This document shows, in pieces, positions 7,149 to 15,086 of a DNA stretch of 25,296 nt (positions are counted from its first letter, which is position 1; every line of letters begins with the position of its first letter). A program made the position numbers and the translations under genes. The stretch covers positions 1 to 25,296 of the forward strand of contig JAJUHD010000012.1 of the NCBI GenBank assembly GCA_029268085.1. Direction: 5' to 3'. Below the pieces are notes generated by a model. It saw only the letters and a list, made by a program, of their open reading frames with translations. It was not told the origin of the DNA and did not search any database. Source of the stretch: Bacillota bacterium (GTDB taxonomy: Bacteria > Bacillota > Clostridia > Oscillospirales > Oscillospiraceae).

Positions 7149-7180
7149 ATCCATTTATTATCGTTTTGTTGGAGGGCATA

Positions 7181-7528
7181 ATGACAGCAGGTCAGGAATT
7201 CGTCAAAAAAATACGCCCCGCCGGCGTCGCCCTGTTTCTTCTGATATTCATTCTGTATCTCATTATCTGCTTCACCTCGCGTCCCGACCCGCTCGCAGGC
7301 TACGAGGCCCCTCACAATTCTACATATTATGCGCAGAGCGACGAGGCCCTCGGCGAGCTGAAAGCAGAGCTTGAAGCTAATGTGTTCCCTAAGCTGGCTG
7401 GAGATGAAAGCTGTACGGTCAAAGACGGAAAACTCGAAATCGTTACCGGCGGCGAGAACTTTAATACCTGCCGCTCCGCAATTCTGAAGCATTTCGATGC
7501 GGAGCTGTTCGAGTTTATCAGAAGCTGA
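7181..7528 (+). CDS. Hypothetical single-pass membrane protein
   Basis: I do not recognise this 115-residue protein. It has a short basic N terminus (FVKKIRP), one hydrophobic helix (GVALFLLIFILYLIICF, about residues 15-31) and an outward-facing domain of about 84 residues, starting TSRPDPLAGYEAPHN, with an acidic helix (DEALGELKAELEANVF) and two cysteines (SCTV and NTCR) that could pair. The start at 7181 was chosen because GGAGGG (7171-7176) precedes it; the ATG 45 bp upstream sits in a hairpin. The gene is 30 bp from nadE and probably shares its transcript. Codon use looks like that of its neighbours. A link to NAD synthesis is suggested only by position. Confidence 0.7.
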   Translation: MTAGQEFVKKIRPAGVALFLLIFILYLIICFTSRPDPLAGYEAPHNSTYYAQSDEALGELKAELEANVFPKLAGDESCTVKDGKLEIVTGGENFNTCRSAILKHFDAELFEFIRS

Positions 7529-7558
7529 AACTGAGCACCGCCGTACACAGGAGGTCAT

Positions 7559-9466
7559 ATGAAAGACGGATTTATCACGGTTGCGGCCGGAACGCCTGAG
7601 ATACGTGTTGCGGACTGTGAATTCAATAAAAACTCTATATTGAATATTATTAAAGAGGCCGAAAAGCATGGTGTCAAGATACTCGCTCTGCCGGAGATGT
7701 GCGTCACGGGCTACACCTGCAGCGACCTGTTTTTGCAGCGTGCCCTTACCAAAGCCGCGGAGGACAGTCTTTCGGAAATTCTTGCATCCACCGCGGAGAC
7801 CGACATGCTTTTCGCTGTCGGTCTGCCCGTACTTTTCGGCGCCAAGCTCTACAACTGCGCCGCAGTTTGCTGCCGCGGAGCTCTCCTTGCGCTTGTACCG
7901 AAAATGTATCTTCCGAACTACGGAGAATTTTATGAAAAACGCTGGTTTTCAGAAGGCGAAAGGGAAGGGCATCCTCTGCCCTTTGCCGGACGCGAGACCT
8001 ATTTCGGCTCGGACGTGATTTTTACCTGCGGCACAATGCCGGGGCTCTGCGTCGGCGTCGAGATATGCGAGGATCTCTGGGCGCCCGTCCCGCCCTCATC
8101 TTACCTCGCGCAGGCGGGCGCAACGGTCATCCTGAACCTTTCCGCCAGCGACGAGGTCGCATCGAAGGATTCCTACCGCCGCGGGCTCGTTACGGGTCAA
8201 TCGGGCAGACTGATATGCGGCTACATCTATGCAGACGCGGGCGAAGGCGAAAGCTCCACCGATCTGGTATTCGCGGGGCACAATCTGATCGCCGAAAACG
8301 GCAGTCTGATTGCCGAGCGCCGCTTTGGAACGGGGCTTGCAGTCTCTGAAATCGACATCGAATATCTTCGCTATGAGCGCATGAGGATCAGTACCTTCCG
8401 GCCCGATAACAGCGCGCGGTTTGTGAACATCGGCTTTTCTCTTAAAAATGAAGATACAAAGCTTACAAGATGCTTTTCTCCCACGCCCTTTGTTCCCCAT
8501 GACGAAAACGAGCGCAAGACCCGCTGCGAGGAGATCTTCCGCATCGCGGCGCTCGGACTCAAGAAGCGCATAGAGCACACGGGCACGAAAAGCCTTGTTA
8601 TCGGCATTTCGGGCGGTCTGGATTCAACTCTGGCTATGCTCATCGCCGCAAGAGCAGTGGATATGCTCGGTCTCCCGCGCGAAAGCATAATCGCCGTCAG
8701 TATGCCCTGCTTCGGCACGACTGAACGCACAAAGGGGAATTCAGAAATCCTTGCGGACGAACTCCGAGCAACCAGAAGAACTATCAATATAACCAAAGCC
8801 GTGAGGCAGCACTTTGAGGATATCGGACACGACGAAAGCGTTCTCAACGTTGTCTACGAAAACTCGCAGGCGCGGGAACGCACTCAGGTGCTTATGGATA
8901 TAGCAAACGGCACTTCCGGACTCGTCGTCGGAACAGGCGACATGTCCGAGCTTGCTCTCGGCTGGGCCACCTATAACGGTGACCATATGTCGATGTACGG
9001 CGTAAACTGCGGTATCCCGAAAACCCTTGTACGCTATCTGGTCGGCTACTGTGCAGAAGTTGCGGAGACAAAAGAGCTTGCCTACGTTCTGCGCGATATA
9101 CTCGCAACGCCTGTTTCCCCAGAGCTGCTGCCTGCGGAAAACGGCGATATAAGCCAGAAGACCGAGGAACTCGTCGGTCCCTATGAACTGCATGACTTTT
9201 TCCTCTACCATCTCATCAGGCGCGGCTGCGAGCCAAGAAAGGTGCTCCGTCTCGCGGAGCTTGCCTTCGGCGGCGTCTATGACCATGAGACAATCCTGAA
9301 GTGGCTTCGCACCTTCATACGCCGCTTCTTCTGGCAGCAGTTCAAGCGCAACTGCCTGCCTGACGGTCCAAAGGTCGGTACTCTTTCACTCAGTCCCCGC
9401 GGGGATCTCAAGATGCCTTCGGACGCTAAATGCAATATGTGGCTCAGTCAGCTTGAAAATCTCTGA
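7559..9466 (+). CDS. nadE: Glutamine-dependent NAD+ synthase
   Basis: This 635-residue two-domain enzyme makes NAD+ from deamido-NAD+, ATP and glutamine in the last step of NAD synthesis. The N-terminal nitrilase-type glutaminase carries the triad E46 (ALPEMCVTGYTC), K115 (LVPKMYLPNYGEF) and nucleophile C170 (VEICEDLW). The C-terminal synthetase has the ATP-pyrophosphatase loop SGGLDST (351-357), then MPCFGTTERTKGN, GTGDMSELALGWATYNGDHM and the YELHDFFLYHL region. Length matches the long glutamine-using form. AGGAGGT at 7549-7555 gives an ideal start. The gene ends at the strong terminator at 9485. No riboswitch or operator was seen upstream. Confidence 0.96.
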   Translation: MKDGFITVAAGTPEIRVADCEFNKNSILNIIKEAEKHGVKILALPEMCVTGYTCSDLFLQRALTKAAEDSLSEILASTAETDMLFAVGLPVLFGAKLYNCAAVCCRGALLALVPKMYLPNYGEFYEKRWFSEGEREGHPLPFAGRETYFGSDVIFTCGTMPGLCVGVEICEDLWAPVPPSSYLAQAGATVILNLSASDEVASKDSYRRGLVTGQSGRLICGYIYADAGEGESSTDLVFAGHNLIAENGSLIAERRFGTGLAVSEIDIEYLRYERMRISTFRPDNSARFVNIGFSLKNEDTKLTRCFSPTPFVPHDENERKTRCEEIFRIAALGLKKRIEHTGTKSLVIGISGGLDSTLAMLIAARAVDMLGLPRESIIAVSMPCFGTTERTKGNSEILADELRATRRTINITKAVRQHFEDIGHDESVLNVVYENSQARERTQVLMDIANGTSGLVVGTGDMSELALGWATYNGDHMSMYGVNCGIPKTLVRYLVGYCAEVAETKELAYVLRDILATPVSPELLPAENGDISQKTEELVGPYELHDFFLYHLIRRGCEPRKVLRLAELAFGGVYDHETILKWLRTFIRRFFWQQFKRNCLPDGPKVGTLSLSPRGDLKMPSDAKCNMWLSQLENL

Positions 9467-9484
9467 TTTCTGCCTGTAAGCAGT

Positions 9485-9536
9485 CTGATATAATAAAAAG
9501 CTTTCGGCTTTTGCCGAAAGCTTTTTATTATATCAG
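9485..9536. terminator. Very long bidirectional terminator (24-bp perfect stem)
   Basis: The arms 9485-9508 and 9513-9536 are exact reverse complements with the loop TTTT. Internal AAAAAGC/GCTTTTT blocks supply a U-tract on both strands. The stop codon of the minus-strand ATPase gene (9528-9530) lies inside the right arm, so the terminator overlaps coding sequence. It separates nadE from the importer operon. Confidence 0.92.
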
Positions 9537-10262
9537 CGACGCCGCGATCAGCTTTTTCGTATAGTCTGTCTTCGGGAAATTAAAGACTTCCTCCGGCGTT
9601 CCCTGCTCTATGATGCGTCCCTCGTTCATAACAAGAACACGGTCACTAATCTGACGTATCACGTTCAGGTCGTGCGAAATGAAGAGATAGCTCAGGTCAA
9701 ATTCGTGTCGGAGCTGTAAAAGCAGCTCAAGAATCTGCGCCTGAATTGTAACGTCAAGCGCCGAGACCGGCTCATCCGCGATTATGAACCTTGGTCTCTG
9801 GATGAGGGCAACTGCCATGCCGACGCGCTGACGCTGTCCTCCGGAGAGCTCGCGCGGCTTCCTGTCCGCATATTCAGGGCCGAGTCCGACCTTCTTGAGC
9901 ATATCCATTACGCGGGCCTTGCGTTCTTCTTTTTTATACTTTCCGTAAGCTCTAAGCGGCTCCTCAACGATCCATTCGATGGTTTTGGCGGGGTTCAGCG
10001 AGCCCTTCGGGTCCTGAAAGACCATCTGCGGCCTGTTCGTATAGTGGATAATCTCGCCGTCATAATCGGTGTGCAGACCCAAAATCGTCTTTGAAAGCGT
10101 TGACTTTCCGCAGCCGGATTCGCCTACAAGCCCAAGTATCTCCCCCTGGCTGACGCTGAAGCTAACATCGAAAAGCACCTGCTTTACCGTTTTTTTATCT
10201 AGGAAACCGCGATTGACATAGTAAGCATTGAGGTTTTTAACCTCCAGAACAGTGTCAGACAT
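9528..10262 (-). CDS. Peptide/nickel ABC importer ATPase, OppF/DppF/NikE-like
   Basis: This 244-residue ABC ATPase powers the importer encoded upstream. Walker A is GESGCGKST (47-55), the Q-loop lies in MVFQDPKGSLNP, the signature is LSGGQRQR (139-146), Walker B is IIADEP (160-165) and the switch histidine is H197 in FISHD. The FQDPKGSLNP and LDVTIQAQ segments are typical of the peptide/opine/nickel class. The protein ends soon after EEVFNFPKTDYTKKLIAA and lacks the C-terminal oligo_HPY-type extension with CxxxxPxC found in oligopeptide OppF/DppF (about 320 residues), so it is closer in size to NikE. It overlaps the other ATPase gene by 8 bp, which suggests translational coupling and equal amounts. 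Confidence 0.93.
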   Translation of the reverse strand: MSDTVLEVKNLNAYYVNRGFLDKKTVKQVLFDVSFSVSQGEILGLVGESGCGKSTLSKTILGLHTDYDGEIIHYTNRPQMVFQDPKGSLNPAKTIEWIVEEPLRAYGKYKKEERKARVMDMLKKVGLGPEYADRKPRELSGGQRQRVGMAVALIQRPRFIIADEPVSALDVTIQAQILELLLQLRHEFDLSYLFISHDLNVIRQISDRVLVMNEGRIIEQGTPEEVFNFPKTDYTKKLIAASLI

Positions 10263-11043
10263 TAACTCTTCTCCTCGCGGTCACGGCTGCAATCAGTTCC
10301 TTAGTGTACTCGTGCCGGGGGTCGCTGAAGACCTGTTCCGTGTCGCCCTGTTCCACAATCTCTCCGTTATACATGACGGCTACTTTTTTGCAAACACGCT
10401 TTATAACGCGCAAATCATGCGAAATGAAAAGCAGGCTTACTCCGCATTTTTCGTTTAGACGTTTCAAAAGCTCGATTATCTGCGCCTGAACGGTCACATC
10501 CAACGCGGTCGTCGGCTCGTCGAGGATCAGCAGTTTCGGATGCGTGATAAACGCAGCCGCTATCATCGCTCTCTGCCTCTGTCCGCCCGACAGCTGATGA
10601 GGGTATTTTTTATAGGTAAGGTCAGGGTTCGGAAGCCCGACGAGCCTCATGACCTCAAGCACCATATTCCGGCGTTCTTCGGCCGTGAACCTGCAGTGGA
10701 GCCTTAAAGTTTCTTCGATTTGTCTGCCGATCTTCATCAGAGGATCAAGGCTTGTCATCGGCTCCTGAAAGATCATGCCGATATCCTTGCCCTGTAAAAG
10801 ACGCATCTCGTCATCGGTGCATTTTAAAATATCCCGCCCGTCAAAAATAACTTCGCCGCTGACTGTGGCATAATCGCGTTTAATAAGCCCCGCGATCGTA
10901 TGCGCGGTAACGGTCTTGCCGGAGCCGGATTCTCCGACGAGTCCGAGCGTATCGCCCGCTTCCATATGCAGATCAATGCCCCGCACAGCCATACCGGGGC
11001 GCCCGTCGTTAAATGTGACAGTCAGATTCCTTATATCAAGCAT
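10255..11043 (-). CDS. Peptide/nickel ABC importer ATPase, OppD/DppD/NikD-like
   Basis: This 262-residue ABC ATPase is the partner of the downstream ATPase. Walker A is GESGSGKTV (37-45), the Q-loop lies in GMIFQEPMTSLDPL, the signature is LSGGQRQR (151-158) and Walker B is LLILDEP (171-177), with FISHD downstream. I use the start at 11043 (MLDIRNLTV) because GGAGGCG precedes it by ten bases and family members begin there; a longer frame to 11094 would overlap the permease gene by 59 bp without a good site. With this start it overlaps the permease end by 8 bp (11036-11043), and its own end overlaps the next gene by 8 bp. Like its partner it lacks the C-terminal oligo_HPY extension. Confidence 0.93.
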   Translation of the reverse strand: MLDIRNLTVTFNDGRPGMAVRGIDLHMEAGDTLGLVGESGSGKTVTAHTIAGLIKRDYATVSGEVIFDGRDILKCTDDEMRLLQGKDIGMIFQEPMTSLDPLMKIGRQIEETLRLHCRFTAEERRNMVLEVMRLVGLPNPDLTYKKYPHQLSGGQRQRAMIAAAFITHPKLLILDEPTTALDVTVQAQIIELLKRLNEKCGVSLLFISHDLRVIKRVCKKVAVMYNGEIVEQGDTEQVFSDPRHEYTKELIAAVTARRRVNV

Positions 11044-11878
11044 TTGATTTTCGCCTCCGTTTGACGACCGGCCGCCATACGCGGCGGTAACCAAGGCCTT
11101 CCGAAATCAGGGCAAATCCCAGTATAAGTATCGATATGGCGCAGCCGGCGGAAAGAGCCTGCCATGGCGCCGAAAAGAGATATGTCTGCGATTCGAGGAG
11201 CATGCGCCCGAGGCTTGCGCTTTCGGTCGGCTTGATTCCGACGCCCAGAAAACTCATGCTTGCTTCGGCAAGCACCGCGTTGTTAAATCCGATTGCGATT
11301 GAGCTTAAAAGCACGGGAGCTATGTTCGGAAGTATGTGCACAAACATGATCCGCGTATGCCGCACTCCCATAAGCTTGGCGTTTCTTACATAGTCCATCT
11401 GGCGTTGTTTTGCGAATTCACCTCGGACCACTCGCGCGAAGCTCGGTATAAAGAGTATACCCAGAACAAGGATGATGATTTCTTTTCCCGAGCCGGTAAT
11501 ACTAACCGCCACAAGCGCCAGAAGTATACTCGGAAAAGCTGTAACGGCATCGTTGATCCTCATCATTATCTCGTCAGCAACGCCGCCGAAATACCCCGTT
11601 AGCCCGCCAATCAGCGTTCCGAATGTCGCGCCGATCGAAACCGCGAAGAATGCGATTGAAAGCGTCGTTCCCGCGCCCTCCATGACCCTGCTGAGAATAT
11701 CGCGGCCAAAGTTGTCCGTACCCAGAAGATGCTTAAGGCAGGGGCCGATGCTTTTATCGGCCGGCGACATCATATCCGGGTCATACGGCGTCCAGAAAAA
11801 ACCGACTATGATAACAGAAACGGTTATGGCCGTAATAGTACAGCCGAATATTAAGTTGTAATTCGGTGATTTTCTCAC
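11036..11878 (-). CDS. Peptide/nickel ABC importer permease, DppC/NikC-like
   Basis: This 280-residue inner-membrane subunit has one N-terminal helix (about 9-27), the conserved LLGTDNFGRDILSRVMEGA segment (51-69) and five more helices. The cytoplasmic coupling loop is visible as DYVRNAKLMGVRHTRIMFVHILPN, followed by AEASMSFLGVGIKP, both DppC hallmarks. The start codon is GTG (complement of 11876-11878), preceded by GGAGGAAACC; no in-frame ATG gives a better start. The arginine/lysine-rich tail RRVWRPVVKRRRKSNA is cytoplasmic. A 172-bp noncoding gap separates it from the DppB-like gene, which is unusual next to the 8-bp overlaps downstream. Confidence 0.93.
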   Translation of the reverse strand: MRKSPNYNLIFGCTITAITVSVIIVGFFWTPYDPDMMSPADKSIGPCLKHLLGTDNFGRDILSRVMEGAGTTLSIAFFAVSIGATFGTLIGGLTGYFGGVADEIMMRINDAVTAFPSILLALVAVSITGSGKEIIILVLGILFIPSFARVVRGEFAKQRQMDYVRNAKLMGVRHTRIMFVHILPNIAPVLLSSIAIGFNNAVLAEASMSFLGVGIKPTESASLGRMLLESQTYLFSAPWQALSAGCAISILILGFALISEGLGYRRVWRPVVKRRRKSNA

Positions 11879-12050
11879 GGTTTCCTCCGAATCGTTCCGA
11901 ATACCGGAGAGGCGGCCGGAACGCTCAGTTTTATCTTTAGAAAACTATAATACTCTTAATTTTCGTGAAATGGTTAAAAGTTTTCAATCAAATTTCAAAT
12001 TAAGTGTATGCTTCCCGGTACCGTTTCAATCTAAGCACAATCACAGTCCT
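11879..12050 (-). other. 172-bp gap between the two permease genes
   Basis: The segment is AT-rich in its middle and has no open frame that looks coding. On the minus strand TATTAT and TATAGT resemble -10 boxes, but neither has a good -35 partner at 16-18 bp. No terminator hairpin was found. It may hold a weak internal promoter or a processing site, or the remains of lost sequence; I cannot decide. Confidence 0.4.
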
Positions 12051-12992
12051 TCAGCGGAATCTAATCCTCGGATCGATATACTTATAGGATATGTCAGCCG
12101 CATAATTGACAGTAATTACGGCTATTGAGATTATCATGATAATAGTCTGGACGACGGGCAGGTCGCGCCCGATTACCGATGTGAGCAGCAGTCTTCCCAT
12201 GCCGGGTATTGCGAACACCTGCTCGATAATGATGCTGCCCGCAACAATATCCACCAGCGTTACGGCGAGAAATGTAACGACCGGAATGATCGCATTTCGC
12301 ATGACATGCCGGCTCAGAACCTGCCAGCGGCTGTTTCCGCGGCTGTAAGCCGTTCGGACGTAGTCCTCACTCATTTCCTTAACCATACTGCTCCGCAGAA
12401 GCTTTATGACCATCGCGCTCTTTGGCAGGGCAATGGCGAGCGCCGGGAAAAAAAGATAGCCCCAAAACCCCGAAGGATCCTCGGAGTGCGGAATAAAATC
12501 CCCCGGCGTGAACAGTTTAAAAACAAGCCCGAACACATAAGTAAAGATGATTCCTATGAAAAAGGCAGGTATAGACATAATTATCTGATTTATTACCGAG
12601 GCTATCCTGTCGGGTATGCTATGGGCAAAACGCGCGAGCAGAACGCCCAGAGGCAGTGAAATAACGAGCACCATGAGGAAGCTCATGCCCGAAAGCGCCG
12701 CCGTAATCGCGATTTTTCCGGAAAGCAGCTCGCTCACAGAAACATTGTAGCTGTAGGATGTGCCGAAATCGCCCCGTACGAAGCCGGCAAGCCATTTGAA
12801 ATAGCGCAGAAACGCGTTCTCGTTCAGCCCGAGCTGTTCCCTGAGCGCCGCGACCTTTTCCGGCGTAGCCTGAGTGCCGAGCATCCTCGCCGTCGGATCG
12901 CCGGGGATGATCTGGAAGGCCAGAAACACGAGTACGGAGATCCCAAGGAGGGTAAGGATGAAAATTCCGATTTTTTTCAAAATGTATTTCAT
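12051..12992 (-). CDS. Peptide/nickel ABC importer permease, DppB/NikB-like
   Basis: This 313-residue membrane subunit has an N-terminal helix (IFILTLLGISVLVFLAF) ahead of the QIIPGDPTARMLG motif, then an extracytoplasmic region with LREQLGLNENAFLRYFKWL and GDFGTSY, typical of DppB, and five further helices. The coupling loop is DYVRTAYSRGNSRWQVLSRHVMRN. I place the start at 12992 (MKYILKKIG) because GGAGGGG lies a few bases upstream; a frame opening at 13052 adds 20 residues without family character. It follows the binding-protein gene after 165 bp that contain a GC-rich hairpin. TGA ends the gene at 12051. Confidence 0.93.
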   Translation of the reverse strand: MKYILKKIGIFILTLLGISVLVFLAFQIIPGDPTARMLGTQATPEKVAALREQLGLNENAFLRYFKWLAGFVRGDFGTSYSYNVSVSELLSGKIAITAALSGMSFLMVLVISLPLGVLLARFAHSIPDRIASVINQIIMSIPAFFIGIIFTYVFGLVFKLFTPGDFIPHSEDPSGFWGYLFFPALAIALPKSAMVIKLLRSSMVKEMSEDYVRTAYSRGNSRWQVLSRHVMRNAIIPVVTFLAVTLVDIVAGSIIIEQVFAIPGMGRLLLTSVIGRDLPVVQTIIMIISIAVITVNYAADISYKYIDPRIRFR

Positions 12993-13082
12993 TTGTTCCC
13001 CTCCACTCGGCGAAAACGCAGGAAATACCGTTCTGCCGGCCGAAATCTGCACGATTCGGACGAAAAAGTGTGTTTTAATGCA

Positions 13083-13116
13083 GGGCGGTCCATGAAACGA
13101 CGTGCAAAGACCGCCC
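13083..13116. repeat. GC-rich hairpin between binding-protein and permease genes
   Basis: GGGCGGTC (13083-13090) pairs perfectly with GACCGCCC (13109-13116) across an 18-nt loop. No T run follows on the minus strand, so it is probably not a full terminator. Such hairpins downstream of binding-protein genes often stabilise the upstream mRNA, so that the binding protein is made in excess over the permease; that role is inferred here from position. Confidence 0.55.
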
Positions 13117-13157
13117 CGTCAATATAAAGCCAGCGTTTGTCTTTTTTCTGTGCCGTT

Positions 13158-14717
13158 CTATTTTGTGAAGTAGACCTTGGATAGATCCATAACGTAGATG
13201 GGATAGAACTCATATCCCTGCAGGCCGTTCCCCATCGCGACAAGATCGCACATATCCTGAATATACAGGTTCGCCGCGTCCTTCGTAAGGATGGTCTGAA
13301 GCTGTCCGTAAAGCTCGACCTGCTTGGCATCGTCCGTGCAGGCAATCGCCTCGTTGAACACCTTGTCGTATTCGGGATCACTGAAATTGGTAAAATTTGA
13401 ACCGGATTCCGATGAGAAACGCTCGAGCATCGCACGTGCAGTCATCATTGAGGCATCGACGCCGATGACCGTCGCCTGATAATCACGGCCCTGATATACC
13501 TTGCTGAGCCATGTTCCCCAATCAACCGTTTCAATATTCACTGTGACGCCTACAGCTTTGAGCTGCTCCGCTATGACATACGCCGTATCGACATGAGGCT
13601 GATAGTTTGAGGGAACGGTTATAGACATTTCAAAGCCGTCCGGATAGCCAGCGTCGGCAAGAAGCTGCTTAGCCTTCTCAGTATCGTAGGTGTAGTAATC
13701 TACGAGCTCGGGACGGAAATATTTTTGGAAGTTGGGGTACATGCTGCTGCCGACCGCGGCTCCTCTGCCGTCGGCAAGGTAATCCATAATCATCTGGCGG
13801 TCGATCGCATAGCTCAGAGCCTGACGAACCTTCATGTTGTTGAAAGGCTCGACGGCGTTATTCAAGTAGACGGCCTGAACAAGGTTCATCGTGCCTTCTT
13901 TTATAGTGAAACCCTCGCCCAGCTCTTTGACCTGAGCGCCGGTGAGGTGGGCTACAAGGTCAACGGCTCCGCTCTTAAGTGACATCACAAGGGTCTCGGC
14001 ATTATCGATGATCTTGTATGTTACTTTGTCCACATAGGCGGGAGTACCCCAGTAATCGCTGAATTTTTCAAGGACAATGCTCTGCTGCGGAGTGCGGGAA
14101 ATAAACTTGAACGGACCCGTGCCGATGACATCTTTGGCCGGATCGCTGCCATCGGGAATGATCGCCGCGGTCAGAAGCGCGAGAAACTCTATATTGGGCT
14201 CCTTAAGGGTGATGACAACGGTTTTTTCGTCAGTCGCCTCAACGGATTTTACCGCGTCAAAGCCGTCGATAAGGGGGGTTCCTGTATCAAGTCCGGCGGC
14301 GCGGGATATGGAATAAACAACGTCTTTTACCGTAACCGCATTGCCGTTATGGAATTTTACGCCGTCACGAAGAGTAAAAGTAAATGTGTCGCCTGTTTCG
14401 GATATCTTGTAATCGCTGGCTATTGCGGGGACTAGGTTGCCTTTGGTGTCGGGCTTCACGAGGCCTTCATAAACGTTAAAGAGAACTTCTCTGGTTCCCG
14501 CCGAGACCATCTTGTGCGGGTCGATCGTATCGTCCAGGTCCTGCGCGATTCCGACTGTGAGTTCTCCGCCCGATACAGGTTCTGCGGAAGCTGCCGGTTC
14601 TGATGCGGTGGGCTGCGCCGTGGTCTCGCTTGTCTTGCCGCCCGAGCATGCGCTCAGTGCAGCAGACAGCATGAGAATTGCCAAAACAAGCGCAAGGGTT
14701 CTTCTGGTGTGTCTCAT
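13158..14717 (-). CDS. Extracellular solute-binding lipoprotein, family 5 (peptide/nickel type)
   Basis: This 519-residue protein should capture substrate outside the membrane for the importer. A basic N terminus (MRHTRR), a hydrophobic core and the lipobox LSAC place the lipidated cysteine at C24, followed by a Ser/Thr/Ala/Pro-rich spacer. The SBP_bac_5 pattern is clear: VGIAQDLDDTIDPHK, FNVYEGLVKPD, PAIASDYKISETGDTFTFTL, RDGVKFHNGNAVTVKDVVYS, GTGPFKF, VRQALSYAIDRQMI and AKQLLADAGYPDGF. The ligand cannot be read from the sequence: peptides, nickel or another small solute are possible. AAGGAG upstream supports the start. It is the first gene of the operon and has a candidate promoter just upstream. 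Confidence 0.93.
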   Translation of the reverse strand: MRHTRRTLALVLAILMLSAALSACSGGKTSETTAQPTASEPAASAEPVSGGELTVGIAQDLDDTIDPHKMVSAGTREVLFNVYEGLVKPDTKGNLVPAIASDYKISETGDTFTFTLRDGVKFHNGNAVTVKDVVYSISRAAGLDTGTPLIDGFDAVKSVEATDEKTVVITLKEPNIEFLALLTAAIIPDGSDPAKDVIGTGPFKFISRTPQQSIVLEKFSDYWGTPAYVDKVTYKIIDNAETLVMSLKSGAVDLVAHLTGAQVKELGEGFTIKEGTMNLVQAVYLNNAVEPFNNMKVRQALSYAIDRQMIMDYLADGRGAAVGSSMYPNFQKYFRPELVDYYTYDTEKAKQLLADAGYPDGFEMSITVPSNYQPHVDTAYVIAEQLKAVGVTVNIETVDWGTWLSKVYQGRDYQATVIGVDASMMTARAMLERFSSESGSNFTNFSDPEYDKVFNEAIACTDDAKQVELYGQLQTILTKDAANLYIQDMCDLVAMGNGLQGYEFYPIYVMDLSKVYFTK

Positions 14718-14740
14718 TGCGTCTTCTCCTTAAAATTGAT

Positions 14741-14770
14741 ATATTATTTCCTCAACAGTATTTCTGTCAG
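14741..14770 (-). promoter_or_regulatory. Candidate promoter of the importer operon
   Basis: On the minus strand CTGACA (complement of 14765-14770) and TAATAT (complement of 14741-14746) are 18 bp apart. The leader to the ATG at 14717 would be only about 15-20 nt, just enough for the AAGGAG site. Plausible but not strong. Confidence 0.5.
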
Positions 14771-14880
14771 CGCCTTATATTTTTCGCCTATGCACTTGGG
14801 TCGCGGCAGAAAAAGTTAAAGAAATATTTACAATTACTCAATGCAGTATATACAATAATTCCGTCGAATGCAATAGCTTG

Positions 14881-14929
14881 TTGCCCAATAATCGGCAAAA
14901 ATGCCCAATTTCAAACCGATTTGGGGCAA
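14881..14929. repeat. Cluster of TGCCCAAT elements / imperfect inverted repeat
   Basis: TGCCCAAT occurs at 14882-14889 and 14902-14909, exactly 20 bp apart, and a related inverted copy ATTTGGGGCA lies at 14919-14928. The outer arms (14881-14895 and 14916-14929) form an imperfect inverted repeat. Three related elements on similar helix faces, about 110-160 bp upstream of the importer promoter, look like regulator sites. The regulator is unknown. Confidence 0.4.
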
Positions 14930-15024
14930 TTGTAAATTTTGGTGGCCGCTAATTTGGTAAAGCGACGAAAAACGCATGCGACAGAATTTAAATAATGTCC
15001 CGCGCGGGCAGCCTTGAAATATGA

Positions 15025-15054
15025 AAGCGCGTTCCGGAAATCCGGAACGCGCTT
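15025..15054 (-). terminator. Terminator downstream of RNase Y
   Basis: A perfect 13-bp stem (15025-15037 with 15042-15054) has a 4-nt loop and lies 33 bp beyond the RNase Y stop. The T-rich tail is stronger on the plus strand (ATTTTTTG) than on the minus strand (TCATATTTC), so it may also block antisense transcription. Confidence 0.75.
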
Positions 15055-15086
15055 ATTTTTTGTACTTTCGTTAAATAAATACCCAA

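Larger units (their letters stand above)
14718..15086. other. 369-bp noncoding region upstream of the importer operon
   Basis: No coding frame is convincing. From left to right it holds the leader and candidate promoter of the importer operon (to 14770), an AT-rich stretch, a cluster of TGCCCAAT-like elements (14881-14929), about 90 bp in which I see nothing, and the RNase Y terminator (15025-15054). Confidence 0.6.

Noticed and set aside
7136..7180. An upstream ATG that would extend the small membrane protein by 15 residues
   Set aside because: The codon lies at the loop edge of a perfect 12-bp hairpin and lacks a ribosome binding site, while 7181 has GGAGGG.
6500..7669. A 389-codon minus-strand frame across the glyQS 3' end and into nadE
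   Set aside because: It crosses three plus-strand genes and the hairpin at 7121, and its product has no family character. It is a codon-bias shadow.
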